NCBI RefSeq assembly: GCF_050003625.1
Contig: NC_134399.1
Coordinates: forward strand, 225,612,975 to 225,676,974
Length of the DNA: 64,000 bases
DNA from: Haematobia irritans
Taxonomy: Eukaryota > Arthropoda > Insecta > Diptera > Muscidae
Direction: 5' to 3'
A program made the translations under genes and the position numbers. This document shows positions 45,686 through 57,269 of the stretch, in pieces. The notes beneath the pieces are model-generated. The model saw only the letters and a program-made list of their open reading frames with translations, made no database searches and was not told where the DNA came from. The stretch's first letter is position 1; every line of letters starts with the position of its first letter.

Positions 45686-46079
45686 TAAAATTATAAAATT
45701 GAATAATTTCTTCAACATTATTTGTATTACAGAAAAAGGTGCCAAGAACTAAAAAAATTCGTGGAAGTGAAAATTATGTGAGGAAATGAGCACAATCTTC
45801 TTTGGGGAAAACTCTTCCAAGCATATAATATTTTTGGGCTCAAAATGCTTCACAACATATATGTTCACATAAAACAAACATATTAATGTTTCGGCAGTAT
45901 CCACAAATATATGTGCTTCCTGCAAAATATGTTTAGAACATATGTTAGAGAAGCGATTTTTTCTGAGGGTTTGGTGATTTTTAAGAGCTTTAGGACATTA
46001 AAATTAAACAAACATAAAATTCCGAAAAATGTATTTCAATCTTTATTTGAGTGAGTCCATTAATTAGTCCCGTTCTTTA

Positions 46080-46825
46080 CCATAAAAGTTTACCATAAAA
46101 GTTCTGTAATTTTCTTCCAAAAAATCTAGGATCAATGAAATTAAAATGAGCTTACAGATCTTATACATGGAATTTTCATTCTCGTTTCCTGGTATCTTAA
46201 TAAAGCTATTCACGTACAAACAAATGCCAGTTTAAAATCCAACTTATAAAAGTTACTTTCGAATAAGGGAGCCACCGTGGTGCAATGGTTAGCATGCCCG
46301 CCTTGCATACACAAGGTCGTGGGTTCGATTCCTGCTTCGACCTAACACCAAAAAGTTTTTCAGCGGTGGATTATCCCACCTCAGTAATGCTGGTGACATT
46401 TCTGAGGGTTTCAAAGCTTCTCTAAGTGGTTTCACTGCAATGTGGAACGCCGTTCGGACTCGGCTATAAAAAGGAGGTCCCTTGTCATTGAGCTTAACAT
46501 GGAATCGGGCAGCACTCAGTGATAAGAGAGAAGTTCACCACTGTGGTATCATAATGGACTGAATAGTCTAAGTGAGCCTGATAAATCGGGCTGTCACCTA
46601 ACCTAACTAACCTACTTTCGAATAAAAATGTCTTTAACAGGGGTACGCAAATTTCCACAATTTGTGTCTCAAATTTAAAGAAAAAATTTGAAGCAAAAAT
46701 TATAAACCATCGTTTAATTAAAATTTCGTTATTTTAAAGAAATTTGTCCTTTATATTTTGTAAATTGCACATCCTGAAATCTACGTTGCGTTTGTTAATA
46801 TCACGTAAATAGGGTTTTCAGTGTA
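46080..46825 (-). mobile_element. MITE2 copy split by a SINE
   Basis: 46080-46266 and 46613-46825 are one MITE2 in inverse orientation, ending at CGTAAATAGGGTTTTCAGTG. The segment CAAATGCCAGTTTAAAATCC is the empty site for the piggyBac-type element. Confidence 0.7.
46267..46612 (+). mobile_element. tRNA-derived SINE, full length, reference copy
   Basis: 346 bp. Head: GGGAGCCACCGTGGTGCAAT with box A, box B GGTTCGATTCC at about 46325. Body with TTTTTCAGCGGTGGATTATC. Tail of CCTAACCTAACTAACC. A perfect 13-bp target duplication, TACTTTCGAATAA, flanks it (46254-46266, 46613-46625). It encodes no protein and would depend on a LINE for mobility. Only the head resembles a tRNA; the amino acid type is not determined. 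Confidence 0.95.
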
Positions 46826-46904
46826 GTAGGAAATGTTCCGATATAACAACGAAAATTTTCATTTTACAATGAAATTGTTATCATTACGGATCCATTTCCA
46901 CGCC

Positions 46905-47390
46905 CTCAATAAAAATCGCTTCTACACCACATACCCCAAACACATTCTGTTTCAAGCATATATATTTTCAGGATTGGTCCAAACAAAATATTGTTTGTAT
47001 TGTTCAAACATATTATGTTTCACCTTAGGCATACACTGGTGAAAAAAAATTGTAATGAAATTTTCTTTGTGTGGATATATTTTAAAGGCGCCAATTGGTT
47101 ACTTCCATTCTTTTACTTGCAGCATACTCTCTATGTCTCTCTTTTCAAAAACATATATGTTTATAGGCTATTTCTAAATTAATATATGTTTGCATCCAAA
47201 CATATTATATTTACAAAAATTTTATGTTCCAAACATAATATGTTCTAACATATTAACATATATGTCCCAAACATGTTATGCTAGCTTATGAACATTATAT
47301 GCTTGCACTTAAAAATATTGGATTAAAAAATGTGTGTTCCAAACATATAATTTTTACATTAAGACATATGAAAAACAGTCTTTTTCGTCC
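46905..47390 (+). mobile_element. MITE3 subfamily b
   Basis: Inverse relative of 61085-61578: AATCGCTTCTACACCACAT, the TACTTGCAGCATACTCTC middle and AAAACAGTCTTTTTCGTCC end. Worn ends. Confidence 0.65.
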
Positions 47391-47454
47391 ATGCACCTGT
47401 GTAATTATTTGAAATCCTAACCCATAATTTGTTTGCTGGGTTATATACCTTATA

Positions 47455-47892
47455 TACTAATAGAAAAAATTACGTTCCATAGTCGTGAACGGACGCTGAC
47501 AAAATTAAACGGAAACGTTCACAAAAAATCAAAACGGAATGTTCACAATTTCGACCACGGGCGTTCACGATTTCATGGACGGCATTCGTCTTTTATTTGG
47601 CCATGAAAAGTCTTAAACTAATCGTCAGACGTTATTATTGCAACTCCCTCGGTGATGCATTGTGCTAAGGCGACTGTTAACGTGTATGGTGCAGAAAACA
47701 CAGGTTCGAGCCACGCTAGCAGAAATCTTTTTTTAATTTTGTTTATAAAGTCGTAGCCATAACGTTTTCAGATCATGAACGCTGGTTGTCAGATTGACAC
47801 CGCCTGTTCACAGTTTAACACCACATGTGTCACTTTCATGAACGAATTGTTTTGAAATGAGCACGCTGTGCATGATTTTTTCTGTGAGTGTA
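47455..47892. mobile_element. GTTCAC-rich TIR element with a tRNA-like segment
   Basis: CTAATAGAAAAAATTACG faces an inverted ATTTTTTCTGTGAG. GTTCAC and its complement recur many times inside. 47640-47725 has tRNA-like order: GATGCATTGTGCTAAGGCG, then AGGTTCGAGCC (box B-like). No protein. Confidence 0.45.
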
Positions 47893-48944
47893 TTACTGTT
47901 TGTTGCCACAACATTAACGTCATAGGATTTTTCAACGATTTTACATTTTTGTTCCAGTTCTTCGAATAGTGCAGTTAGTAAAAACGCCCACCACACCACA
48001 TTATGGTTTATGCCAGTTCACCCTCAACCAACCAGTTCATAACCAAATTACAAGCGATTGATAAAAGTTTATGTGTTCGCAAAAAAAAAAAAAACAAAGA
48101 CGAACAAGAAGAGAAACCAAAGCTACAAGTGAAAAAAGTAAATTTTATTTATTTAAATCCAACGTACTCGTAGTATGGCTCGTGCCCAGCCGCAGAGGGT
48201 CTGCTAGTTGGCCATGTTAATGTTTCAAAATGGTCCAAAGCACACAAAAACTCATGTAAAACTGAATGTAATTAACGCAAAGGTCATTTGGCATGGAACT
48301 TGGTATTCGAAATAAAAATGGGCGTCGCAAAAAAACATGCAGTTCCGGAAAAACATATGGGCGGAATGGCTTATTTGGTTTTATAAATGGCTACTTTTAA
48401 CCCTTCCAAGTGTTGGCAGTGTAGTGAATTTCTATTTGAAGGGGTTCTCATACATTTTTTTGGGGGGGGTTTTTGCAAGAGTGTTCCAACAATTATAATG
48501 TTTTAACTATGTTAAATACTAAACTCTGGGCTTCTTCACAACTTTGAGCTAAATTAACTGACAAAACAAAAAACAAAACCGAAATTAGGTTCTTCTCTAT
48601 CTCGATTAACATACAGCCCCTGTTAGGGCTAATAGGTTGGTGGTAACCCATGGGTATTTTAATAAAAACTAAACTAGTAATACTAGCTCTATGAAGCCAA
48701 CACACCAATCGTACGCACTGAAAATCCTAAACGAAAAAATTGCCCAGAATGATGTAAGTATTGAAATTTCATACGGCGGAAGAAAAACATTGGGGTGACT
48801 ATAATTTTCTGGGGGTGAAAATGAAAATGAGCCCCAAGACCTCAATGAAGTAGGACCCCCAACAACGCAAAATGTTCATGCTTTGTTATTGGGCGTAACT
48901 TTCCGTTGGCGTTTTGAAAATAAATCCCAATATTTCAAATGAAA
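47893..48944. other. unique-looking DNA, no gene supported
   Basis: Includes poly-A near 48085 and a G-run near 48462. Short frames only. Confidence 0.3.
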
Positions 48945-49640
48945 ACAGGTAAGGAAAGTCTAAAGTCGGGCGGGACCGACTATATTATACCCTGCACCAT
49001 ATTGTAAATCCACATTTTCGATACTATATCAAATCCGTCAAATGTGTTTGGTGCTATATATAAAGGTTTTTGTCCCAAATATATACATTTAAATCTGACT
49101 CCATCTGAAAAAAATTTATAATCTATAGACTTAAAATTTAACTCGGCTAATGCCCTATGTTAGTAAATGTTAGTAAAAAAATATGGAAAACATTTTAAGC
49201 TGTACCAATTTTGAGGCAACTTCGCAAAAGTGTATTTATGATTTATCGGTCGATAGATATGTATTAGAAATAAAGGAAAATTTGAGTCACTTTTACAAGT
49301 TTTCGACTTGACAGTGGCGATTTTATAAGGAAAATGTGGGTATTTTGGCCATTTTTGCCCAAATCGGAAAAACATATATATGGAAGCTATATGGAAGTCT
49401 GAACCGATTTCAACCAAATTTGACATGCATACTTAGCATTTTAATTCTACTCCCTGTACAAAATTTCACGTAAATCAAACTACAACTTTGATCTCTGTGG
49501 TCATATGACGGAAAAACGGGCGAAAGGTATATATGGGGGCTGTATCGAAATCTGAACCGATTTCAATAAAATTTAGCACATTTGACTACACTACTAATTG
49601 TACTCCTAGTACAAAATTTCAACCAAATTTGGCTAAAACT
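48945..49640 (-). mobile_element. DINE-like 3' part, first arm of an inverted pair
   Basis: ACAGGTAAGG with hairpin GTCGGGCGGGACCGAC at the left, then internal units. Near 49640 the sequence turns round into a second element in opposite orientation. No 5' stem is present. Confidence 0.75.
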
Positions 49641-50034
49641 TTCGCCCGATTTACACTCATATGACCACAGTGGCCAATCTTTTACTCCGATTTAATTGAA
49701 AGTAGCTATGCGTGCCAAATTTGGTTGAAATCAGTTCAGACTTAGATATAGCTCCCATATATAGCTTTCGCCCGATTTACACTCATATGACCACTGAGGC
49801 CAATTTTTAACTGCGATTTAGTTGAAATTTTGCACAGGGAGTAGAATTAGTATTGTTGCTATGCGTGCCAAATTTGGTTAAGATTTAAATATAGCTCCCA
49901 TATATATGTTTTTCCGATTTCGGCAAAAATGGTCAAAATACAAAAATTTTCCTTGTAAAATCGCCGCTGCTTAGTCGAAAAGTTGTAAAATGACTCTAAT
50001 TTTCCTAATCTTCTAATACATATATATCGAGCGA

Positions 50035-51491
50035 CAAGGCCGTATTCAGGGGGGGGGATGAGGGGGATCAAACCCCCCCCGAAATGAATGAATATTTTAA
50101 TATAAATAAATATATATTTTTAACTGCATAGAAAAATCTTATCGAAGATGTTGAAGAAAAGCTGAAAAACGCTTACCTATAAAACTTGCACAAATCATAG
50201 AATACTAGTTGAAAAGTCCGTCAAACGACGGCCGAAAAAACAAATTGTTTTTGTTCTCGCACCACAAATTTCATTTTTGGAAAATGTCTTTCTGCTTTTT
50301 ATTTGTGTTTGTTGTTCTTTTTGTGAACATGACTCGCTTTGTTTAGCCATAGCAACAACAACGAAATAGCCAAACACACATGTGTAAATGAAATGGCGCA
50401 AAACCTGCGAAAAGAACCTGCCTAATTCAGCGATGGAAGCACTTGGAGAGTGCAATAAAGAGATATTTCCAAACGTGCATATTCTTTTAAAATTTTTGGT
50501 CAATTTGCCAGTTACTCAGGGATGGAAAATACAATTTTTAAGAAAGTACAAAAAAGGTATTTTTTGAGCGGAAAGGTACTTTTTACAAAAATTTCACTGG
50601 AAAATTATTGTCAAGAGACTAAATTTTAAGAAAATAAAATTTTGACAAAATTTTCTATATAAATAAAATTTTGACAAAATTTTCTATATAAATAAAATTT
50701 TGCAAAAATTTTCTATAGAAATAAAATTTTGCAAAAAAAATCTGTAGAAAAAAATGTTGCAACATTTTTTTTATAGAAATAAAATTTTGCAAAAATTTCC
50801 TATAGAAATAAAATTTTTACAAAATTTTCAATTGAAATAAAATTTTGACAACATGTTCTACCGACATAAAAAATCGATAATATAGAATCGCATTCTTTTT
50901 TCAACTAAAACATTCTTAAAAATCAATAAAATCCTATTTTTGACTATGTCTTTTACAAAATCGAGATTTTCTTCCCACAGGAACATGTCTGTTTTGCCAT
51001 ATTTGTAAAAGACTATTAGCAAATAAGGTTGATAAAGACTTTCTCAAAATATTAAAATATAAATCTGATACCGACTCAAAAATGTCTACACAAAAGGTAC
51101 TAAATCATTCGCGGGGGTACTACGGCACTGACCGGGGTGAAAAAGTATTGAAAAAAGTACTATAGTACTGCATTTTCCATCCCTGCAGTTACTACGTACT
51201 CATCCGAACTTTCATTTTCAACAATGGAGACATTAAAGACGTATCTTAGAAATTCGACTAGCGAGAGTTGACTCAATGGATTGGCATTAATGTCGGTTCA
51301 TCGCCGAATAAATGTGCCGACTGAAGAAGTCATTGATTTATTTGCTGCCCAAAAAGCCGTCGGCTCAATTTAATATTGTAAAAATATTGTACACATACCT
51401 ATGCATAAATAAAATTATCTACACATGAGATTATATGAATATTTTTTTTAAGTTGAACACCCCCCGAATTAAAATCCTGGCTACGGCCTTG
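50035..51491 (+). mobile_element. hAT element, both ends, 8-bp target duplication
   Basis: 1457 bp. Ends are CAAGGCCGTATTCAGGGG and the inverse of CAAGGCCGTAGCCAGGA. TCGAGCGA flanks both sides (50027-50034, 51492-51499), the 8-bp duplication typical of hAT. Removing the element restores the DINE sequence. It carries dispersed 29-bp units and a broken transposase end. Confidence 0.92.
51152..51380 (+). pseudogene. hAT transposase C-terminal remnant, copy 2
   Basis: Same region as 24665-24895, with YLRNSTSES and NGLALMSVHRRINV readable. TGA at 51269 interrupts it and one base is missing near 51355 (GCCGTCGG instead of GCCCGTCGG). It cannot make the domain. The transposase core is absent. Confidence 0.8.
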
Positions 51492-51814
51492 TCGAGCGAT
51501 AAATCATAAATAAACTTTTGCGAAGTTTCCTTAAAATTGCTTCAGATTTAAATGTTTCCCATATTTTTTTAATAAAATTGTGTTCCACCTTAGTGCATTA
51601 GCCAACTTAATTTTTTAGTCTATAGATTTTGTAAAAGTCTATCAAATTCTATCCAAATCGAGTGATATTTAAATGTATGCATTTGGGACAAACCTTTATA
51701 TATAGCCCCAAACACATTTGACGGATGTGATATGGTATCGAAATTTTAGACCTACAAAGTGGTGCAGGGTATAATATAGTCGGCCCCGCCCGACTTTAGA
51801 CTTTCCTTACTTGT

Positions 51815-52054
51815 TTTTTTCTAATATTGTGTTCCACACTAGTACATTAGCCGACTTAAATTTTGAGTTTATAGATTTTGTGGAAGTCTATCAAATTCTA
51901 TCCAGATCGAGTGATATTTAAATGTATGTATTTGGGACAAACCTTTGTATATAGCCCCCCACACATTTGACGAATGTGATATGGTATCGAAAATTTAGAT
52001 CTACAAAATGGTGCAGGGTCGGCCCCGCCCGACGGTAGACTTTCCTTACTTGTT
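51815..52054 (+). mobile_element. DINE-like 3' end, second in a tandem
   Basis: Begins right after the previous element's CTTACTTGTT and ends with its own CTTACTTGTT. About 240 bp; the 5' part is missing. The hairpin is partly lost (GGTCGGCCCCGCCCGAC). Confidence 0.75.
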
Positions 52055-52261
52055 TAGTTTAATATATACCACGTATGGACTATGTGGTATATATTACGGT
52101 GTTAGTAAGTTTGAAAATACCTTGCCATCGGCAAGTGTTACCGCAACCCAAGTAATTCGATTGTGGATGGCAGTCTTCAGTAGAAGTTTCTACGCAATCC
52201 ATGGTGGAGGGTACATAAGCTTCGGCCTGGCCAAACTTACGGCCGTATATACTTCTTGTCT
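52055..52261 (+). mobile_element. short DINE-like element (about 200 bp)
   Basis: A perfect 13-bp stem TAATATATACCAC / GTGGTATATATTA lies at the left (52060-52096). Near the right is GCTTCGGCCTGGCCAAAC, then GGCCGTATATACTTCTTG. It resembles 54472-54672 in inverse. A miniature of another DINE subfamily, third in the tandem. Confidence 0.65.
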
Positions 52262-52380
52262 TTGATTTTTGTTTCAATTAAAAATTTTTATAATTAATTA
52301 AAATTTTTAATTGAATATTTTTTAAACTCAATTAAGACTTTAATTGGAATTTCATTCGTAATTTTTTTTTGTGTATAATC
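52262..52380. mobile_element. MITE4 fragment
   Basis: AATTAATTAAAATTTTTAATTG and an end like AATTTTTTTTTGTGTA. Confidence 0.5.
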
Positions 52381-53906
52381 CATATATAAACCGGCTCCCG
52401 ATTCAACATTTTGAGGGGAAAGAAGTTGCACTTGCCATCCAAATTAAACGAAACTACAAGTAAAATTTCCCGATTTTACATATCGTGCTTATTCGAGTTA
52501 TGGGGTTAAAATTCGTTAGAACTTCGATTTCAAGTTATCTGAAAAGCATTTAATTGGATATTCTTGTACACACATTTAAGATTTCTTTAAAATTCAAACA
52601 AACCTCTGGCGATAAACACACACACACACAAAAAGAACGTGGCCACAGATACCACAAACAAAGATTTCGTTACCTCTACAGAGACAACTTTACCAATGAA
52701 AGAAATCTTCCTTGGAATAAACAATTTTGTTTCGTAGGAAATACTTTTTTTTTGTTGTGTACCAAAACAAATTTCAAAAATTGAGCGAGTTACTTAGATT
52801 TAACCATCTTTGATTAATTCACCCTTTGATAACTGCAAATTTCTCTTTCATCCGAATAACAGCTGCATTGCATTAGAAAACGTTTCAGTATCCATTGCTA
52901 CATTAAGCAAATTGCATTAGAAGAACTTCCATAGCCATAGCAAACAATGGCAATTGGCAATGACTTAATTTCGCAAATGGCTTCAATGGGGTTTGGTGAT
53001 GGGTAATCGTCAATAGAAACAACCCTCATTTGTTTCCGTCTGGTCACTGGCATTTAAACGATCAGGTTTCCATTTTATCTTAGTCCGTTAGTTTGTCTAT
53101 TCCAACAGTCACTGAAAGAAATTTATATTCTTCAAAAAAAAAAAAAAAAAACTAAAACAATTATCCATCCTTAAAACAAATTGCCATAGCTGTTATAATA
53201 TAGACCTTCTGTGTTGTTGTTGTTGTAGTTGAGTATTGTGCAATATATGCCAATATTTGTGATATTGCAAAACCATTTCCATTTCCTTTTGCTTTCCTCC
53301 TACTCTACCACCACTACACCTAAAAGTGTCTGCTTCTATTTCTTGGCAATTGACTATGCGTGTTTGTATATTATGTGATGGTGATGGTGGGAGGCGGGGG
53401 GTTATTGGTAATGAGAAGTTCCATACATTTAACAAATTGCCTGTCGTGAAATTGTGACCGCGCCATTACGTTTTATGGGAATGTTGTGTGTCACTCGAGG
53501 TCTTTGAGTGAGTGTGGACAAGTGGCAAAAGGGAAGAAGCCTAGACATAGTGAACGGTCGGTCATACATAGTAGCCTTGGTTCTAAAGGGTCAGCAGTTG
53601 AGTACTTACTCTAGTCGGGAGTGTGTCCACCTACATTCTTGATTGGCTAACCTGCTTTTGCTTACTAACCGTAAGAGTTCCTTGAATATTCCGATCCGTA
53701 GTTGACAGGGCCCATCATGCGTGTGTCCAGTGTCAGGTCATACGTATTCCTATCATCATCAAATATTACATCTAATGTCTTCTCCTTTGTTGGTCAATGG
53801 TGTTGTTTCCTTTTCATTTGTTTGCTAGCCCTTTATTATGCCATAGCACAGTATTACAAAACCGGGAAAATATCAATTGATACTTCTAGTTGTTACACAA
53901 TATTGA
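52381..53906. other. unique-looking DNA, no gene supported
   Basis: Contains a poly-A run near 53137 and TTG repeats near 53213. Open frames at 52554, 53193 (-) and 53702 lack motifs. Confidence 0.3.
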
Positions 53907-54162
53907 GGGAGCCACTGTGGTATTCGACCGAACACCAAAAAGTTTTTCAGCGTTGGATTATCCCACCTCAGTAATGCTGGTGACATTTCTGAAGGTTTAA
54001 AAGCTTCTCTAAGTGGTTTCACTGCAATATGGAACGCCGTTCGGACTCGGCTATAAAAAGAAGGTGCCTTGCCATTGAGCTTAACATGGAATCGGGCAGC
54101 ACTCAGTGATAAGAGAGAAGTGAGCCTGATACATCGGGCTGCCACCTAACCTAACCTAACCT
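53907..54162 (+). mobile_element. SINE copy with two internal deletions
   Basis: GGGAGCCACTGTGGT then jumps to ATTCGACCGAACACC, so both Pol III boxes are lost. A second deletion removes the GGTATCACAATGG part. Tail CCTAACCTAACCTAACCT. Target duplication ACACAATATTGA / ACACACTATTGA. Confidence 0.88.
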
Positions 54163-54471
54163 ACACACTATTGAGGATACATTAAATTTAATACCAAGAA
54201 ATGTTTGAAAAAAGCTTTTGTTAGAGTCTTTGTTCTAAGATTCTTTAAAATAAACTTTTGAATGCTTGTTTTTGTTTTGGACACACAATCAAATACTTTG
54301 AAATATATTTAACTAAAATAATAAAAATCAATTATTAAAAATATCGAGTCTTCTATACAATGAAATACATGCTGATTAAATACTAAGAACTATTATGTAA
54401 CCAACAGAGAATATTCAATATTTAGAGAATCGAACACCGGAACACAGGTATTTACTCGTGTTTGCAATTGA
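54163..54471. other. short AT-rich segment, no gene
   Basis: Nothing recognisable. Confidence 0.3.
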
Positions 54472-54672
54472 AAAACAAGTATATACGGCCGTAAATTCGG
54501 CCAGGCCGAATCTTATGTACCCTCCACCATGGATTGTATAGAAACTTGTACTAAAGACTCTCATCAACAATCGAATTACTTGGGTTGCGGTAACACTTGG
54601 CGAAGGCAAGGTATCTTAAAATTTCTTAACCGTCTTCTCAATTGTAAAATAGTCCATAGGGGTATATATTAA
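54472..54672 (-). mobile_element. short DINE-like element
   Basis: ACAAGTATATACGGCCGTAA, then hairpin TTCGGCCAGGCCGAA at the left and a worn GGGGTATATATTA at the right. Inverse relative of 52055-52261. Confidence 0.65.
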
Positions 54673-54723
54673 ACAAACAAAATGCAGATTAAATACGTAA
54701 ATAATTCAGTTTGACAAAATTTT

Positions 54724-56027
54724 GCTACCATGCGCCACACTGTGGAACAGGGTATTATAAGATAGTGCATATGTTTGCAACACTCAGAAGGAGACGAGAT
54801 AGACACATGGTGTCTTTGGCAAAAATGCTCAGGGTGGGCTCCTGAGTCGATATAGCGATTTCCGTCTGTCCGTGAACACATTTTTGTAATCAAAGTCTTG
54901 GTTGCAGTTTTAGTCCAATGGACTTCAAATTTGGCACAAGTATGTGTTTTGGCTCAGAATAGAACCCTATTTATTTTGGAAGAAATCGGTTCAGATTTAG
55001 ATATAGCTCCCATATATTTCGCCCGATATGGACTTATATGGCCCCAGAAGCCAGAGTTTTACGCTAATTTGCTTAAAATTTTGCACAAGAAGAACAATTA
55101 GTGCTATAGTTAAGTTTGCCAAATTTTATTGAAATCGGTTCAGATTTAGATATAGCTCCCATATATATCTTTCGCCCGATATGGACTAATACGGTCCCAG
55201 AAGCCAGAGTTTTACCCCAATTTGGTTGAAATTTTGCACTAGGAGTACAATTAGTAGTGTAGTCAAGTGTGCCAAATTTTATTGAAATCGGTTCAGAGTT
55301 AGATATAGCTCCCATATATATCGTTGGCCCGATTTACACTCATATGACCACAGTGACCAATCTTTTACTCCGATTTAATTGAAATTTTGCACAGGGAGTA
55401 GAATTAGCTTTGTAGCTATGCGTGCCAAATGTGGTTGAAATCGGTACAGATTTAGATATAGCTCCCATATATATCGTTCACCCAATTTACACTCATATGA
55501 CCACAGAGGCCAATCTTTTACTCCGATTTAATTGAAATTTTGCACAGGGAGTAGAATTAGCTTTGTAGCTATGCGTGCCAAATTTGGTTGAAATCGGTTC
55601 AGATTTAGATATAGCTCCCATATATAGCTTTCGCCCGATTTACACTCATATAACTACCGAGGCCAATTTTTTGCTCCGATTCCAAATTTTATTGAAATCG
55701 GTTCAGATTTAGATATAGCTCCCATATATATGTTTTTCTGATTTCGACAAAAATGGTCAAAATACCAACATTTTCCTTGTAAAATCGCCACTGCTTAGTC
55801 GAAAAGTTATAATTTCCTAAACTTCTAATACATATATATCGAGCGATAAATCATAAATAAACTTTAGCGAAGTTTCCTTAAAATTGCTTCAGATTTAAAT
55901 ATTTCCCATATTTTTTGCTAACATTGTGTTCCACCCTAGTGCATTAGCCGACTTAAATTTTGAGTCTATAGATTTTGTAGAAGTCTATCAAATTCTGTCC
56001 AGATCGAATGGTATTTAAATGTATGTA
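54724..56027 (+). mobile_element. DINE-1-like element, truncated at a Tc1-type insertion
   Basis: 5' stem ATGCGCCACACTGTGG at the left, then 153-bp-type units and the inner 3' region (CATTAGCCGACTTAAATTTT). At 56027 the DD37E element begins; the expected DINE 3' hairpin is not found after it, so a deletion accompanied or followed the insertion. Confidence 0.75.
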
Positions 56028-57269
56028 AAGGGTGATACGGTCAAAATTTGGTCAAGGGAAAACGCGTGTAAATCGGTGAAATCGTTTATTTAAAAAATCA
56101 AATTAAATTTCTTTTTCAAGTTCAATTAATATAAAATTCATGAAAAATATTCAGTTAGGCTTTCGCTTTTCCAAATCCGAATTGCCGAGCCTCACGCTTG
56201 ACACCTGCCATCAGATTTTGTACAGCCACCTTGTCCACCTTCTTCGCCGCAGAAAGCCAGTTTGCCTTGAACTGCTGCTCGTCCTTAGCAGTTTTTTTGG
56301 TCTTCTTTAGGTTCCGCTTGACAATAGCCCAGTATTTCTCAATTGGGCGGAGCTCTGGCGTGTTGGGAGGGTTCTTGTCCTTGGGAACCACCTGCACGTT
56401 GTTGGCGGCGTACCACTCCATGGCTTTTTTACCGAAATGGCAAGATGCCAAACCCGGCCAAAACAGTACGGAACAACCGTGTTTCTTCAGGACAGGCAGC
56501 AGACGTTTATTCAAACACTCTTTCACGTAAATTTCTTGGTTGACAGTCCCGAAAGCTATGAAAATGCTGCTTTTCAAGCCACAGGTACAGATGGCTTGCC
56601 AAACCAGATATTTCTTTGCGAACTTTGACAGTTTTATGTACTTGTAAATATCTGCTACCTTTCCCCTTCCTTTTGCCGTATAAAACTCCTGTCCCGGAAG
56701 CTGCTTGCAGTCGGCTTTGACGTAGGTTTCGTCGTCAAACTTCGTTGGCATCGTCGTGTACAGCCTCCGGGATCGCGCTTTGGCCGTCGTATTTGGTTTA
56801 TCATGGCGATTTGGAGTCACTACCTTCTTGTAAGTCGATAGTCCGGCTCGTTTTTTGGCTCGATGCACGGTTGTAGACGATACACCCAGCTTATTTGCGG
56901 CATCTCGGAGAGAGTTGTTAGGGCTTCGCTTGAAACTCTCTTTGTCGTCTCAGCGGCTTCCGGTTTTCGATTTCCCCCCGATCCAGACTTCCTGGCTGCC
57001 GACAAACGTTCCCCAAACACTTTAATTACATTTGTAACGGTTTATTTGGCAACTTTTACGGATTTTGCCAGCTTTGCGTGCGAGTAGCTCGGATTTTCGC
57101 GATGCGCGAGCAAAATTTTGATACGCTGCTCTTCTTGCTTGGACGACATTTTGACAACTGAAGAGTGAATTCCAAAATCAAAATAGGAGCAACATTCTAC
57201 ACACACAAATGCAAAATCGAAAGAAATACGTCAAGTTTATATTGACCAAATTTTGACCGTATCACCCTC
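56028..57269 (-). mobile_element. Tc1-type element, ITmD37E family, copy 1
   Basis: 1242 bp, with a perfect 26-bp terminal inverted repeat starting GGGTGATACGGTCAAAATTT and TA on each side (56026 and 57270). Almost full length, but the transposase is broken in several places. Confidence 0.92.
56155..57149 (-). pseudogene. ITmD37E-type transposase, four lesions
   Basis: ATG at 57149 gives MSSKQEEQRIKILLAHREN. The first lesion is a TAA after about 35 codons, where copy 2 has TCA. The second is a 10-bp deletion near 56945 that shifts the frame into the one open from 56868 to 56155. The third is a 12-bp deletion just before DDETYVKAD (first D). The fourth changes the second catalytic Asp to Gly (FWPGLASCH; copy 2 has FWPDLASCH). 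The Glu of RPIEKYWAI is kept. I count 37 residues between the second D position and that E, the spacing of the ITmD37E group known from mosquitoes. A full protein would be about 338 residues. The HTH region is at the N-terminus. It cannot make an active enzyme. Confidence 0.9.

Larger units (their letters stand above)
44573..46054 (+). repeat. tandem duplication of about 740 bp
   Basis: 44573-45313 and 45314-46054 are direct repeats. The only difference I found is one A in a poly-A run (offset 741 before it, 740 after it). Each copy carries one double tRNA-like module and the right end of MITE3. Confidence 0.92.
49641..51814 (+). mobile_element. DINE-like 3' part, second arm, hosting a hAT element
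   Basis: Starts TTTCGCCCGATTTACACTC and ends with hairpin GTCGGCCCCGCCCGAC and CTTACTTGTT at 51814. The hAT element 50035-51491 is inserted in the ATATATCGAGCGATAAATC segment. Confidence 0.8.

Noticed and set aside
56198..57087. plus-strand ORFs within ITmD37E copy 1 (and minus-strand ORFs in copy 2)
   Set aside because: Antisense shadows of the transposase pseudogenes.
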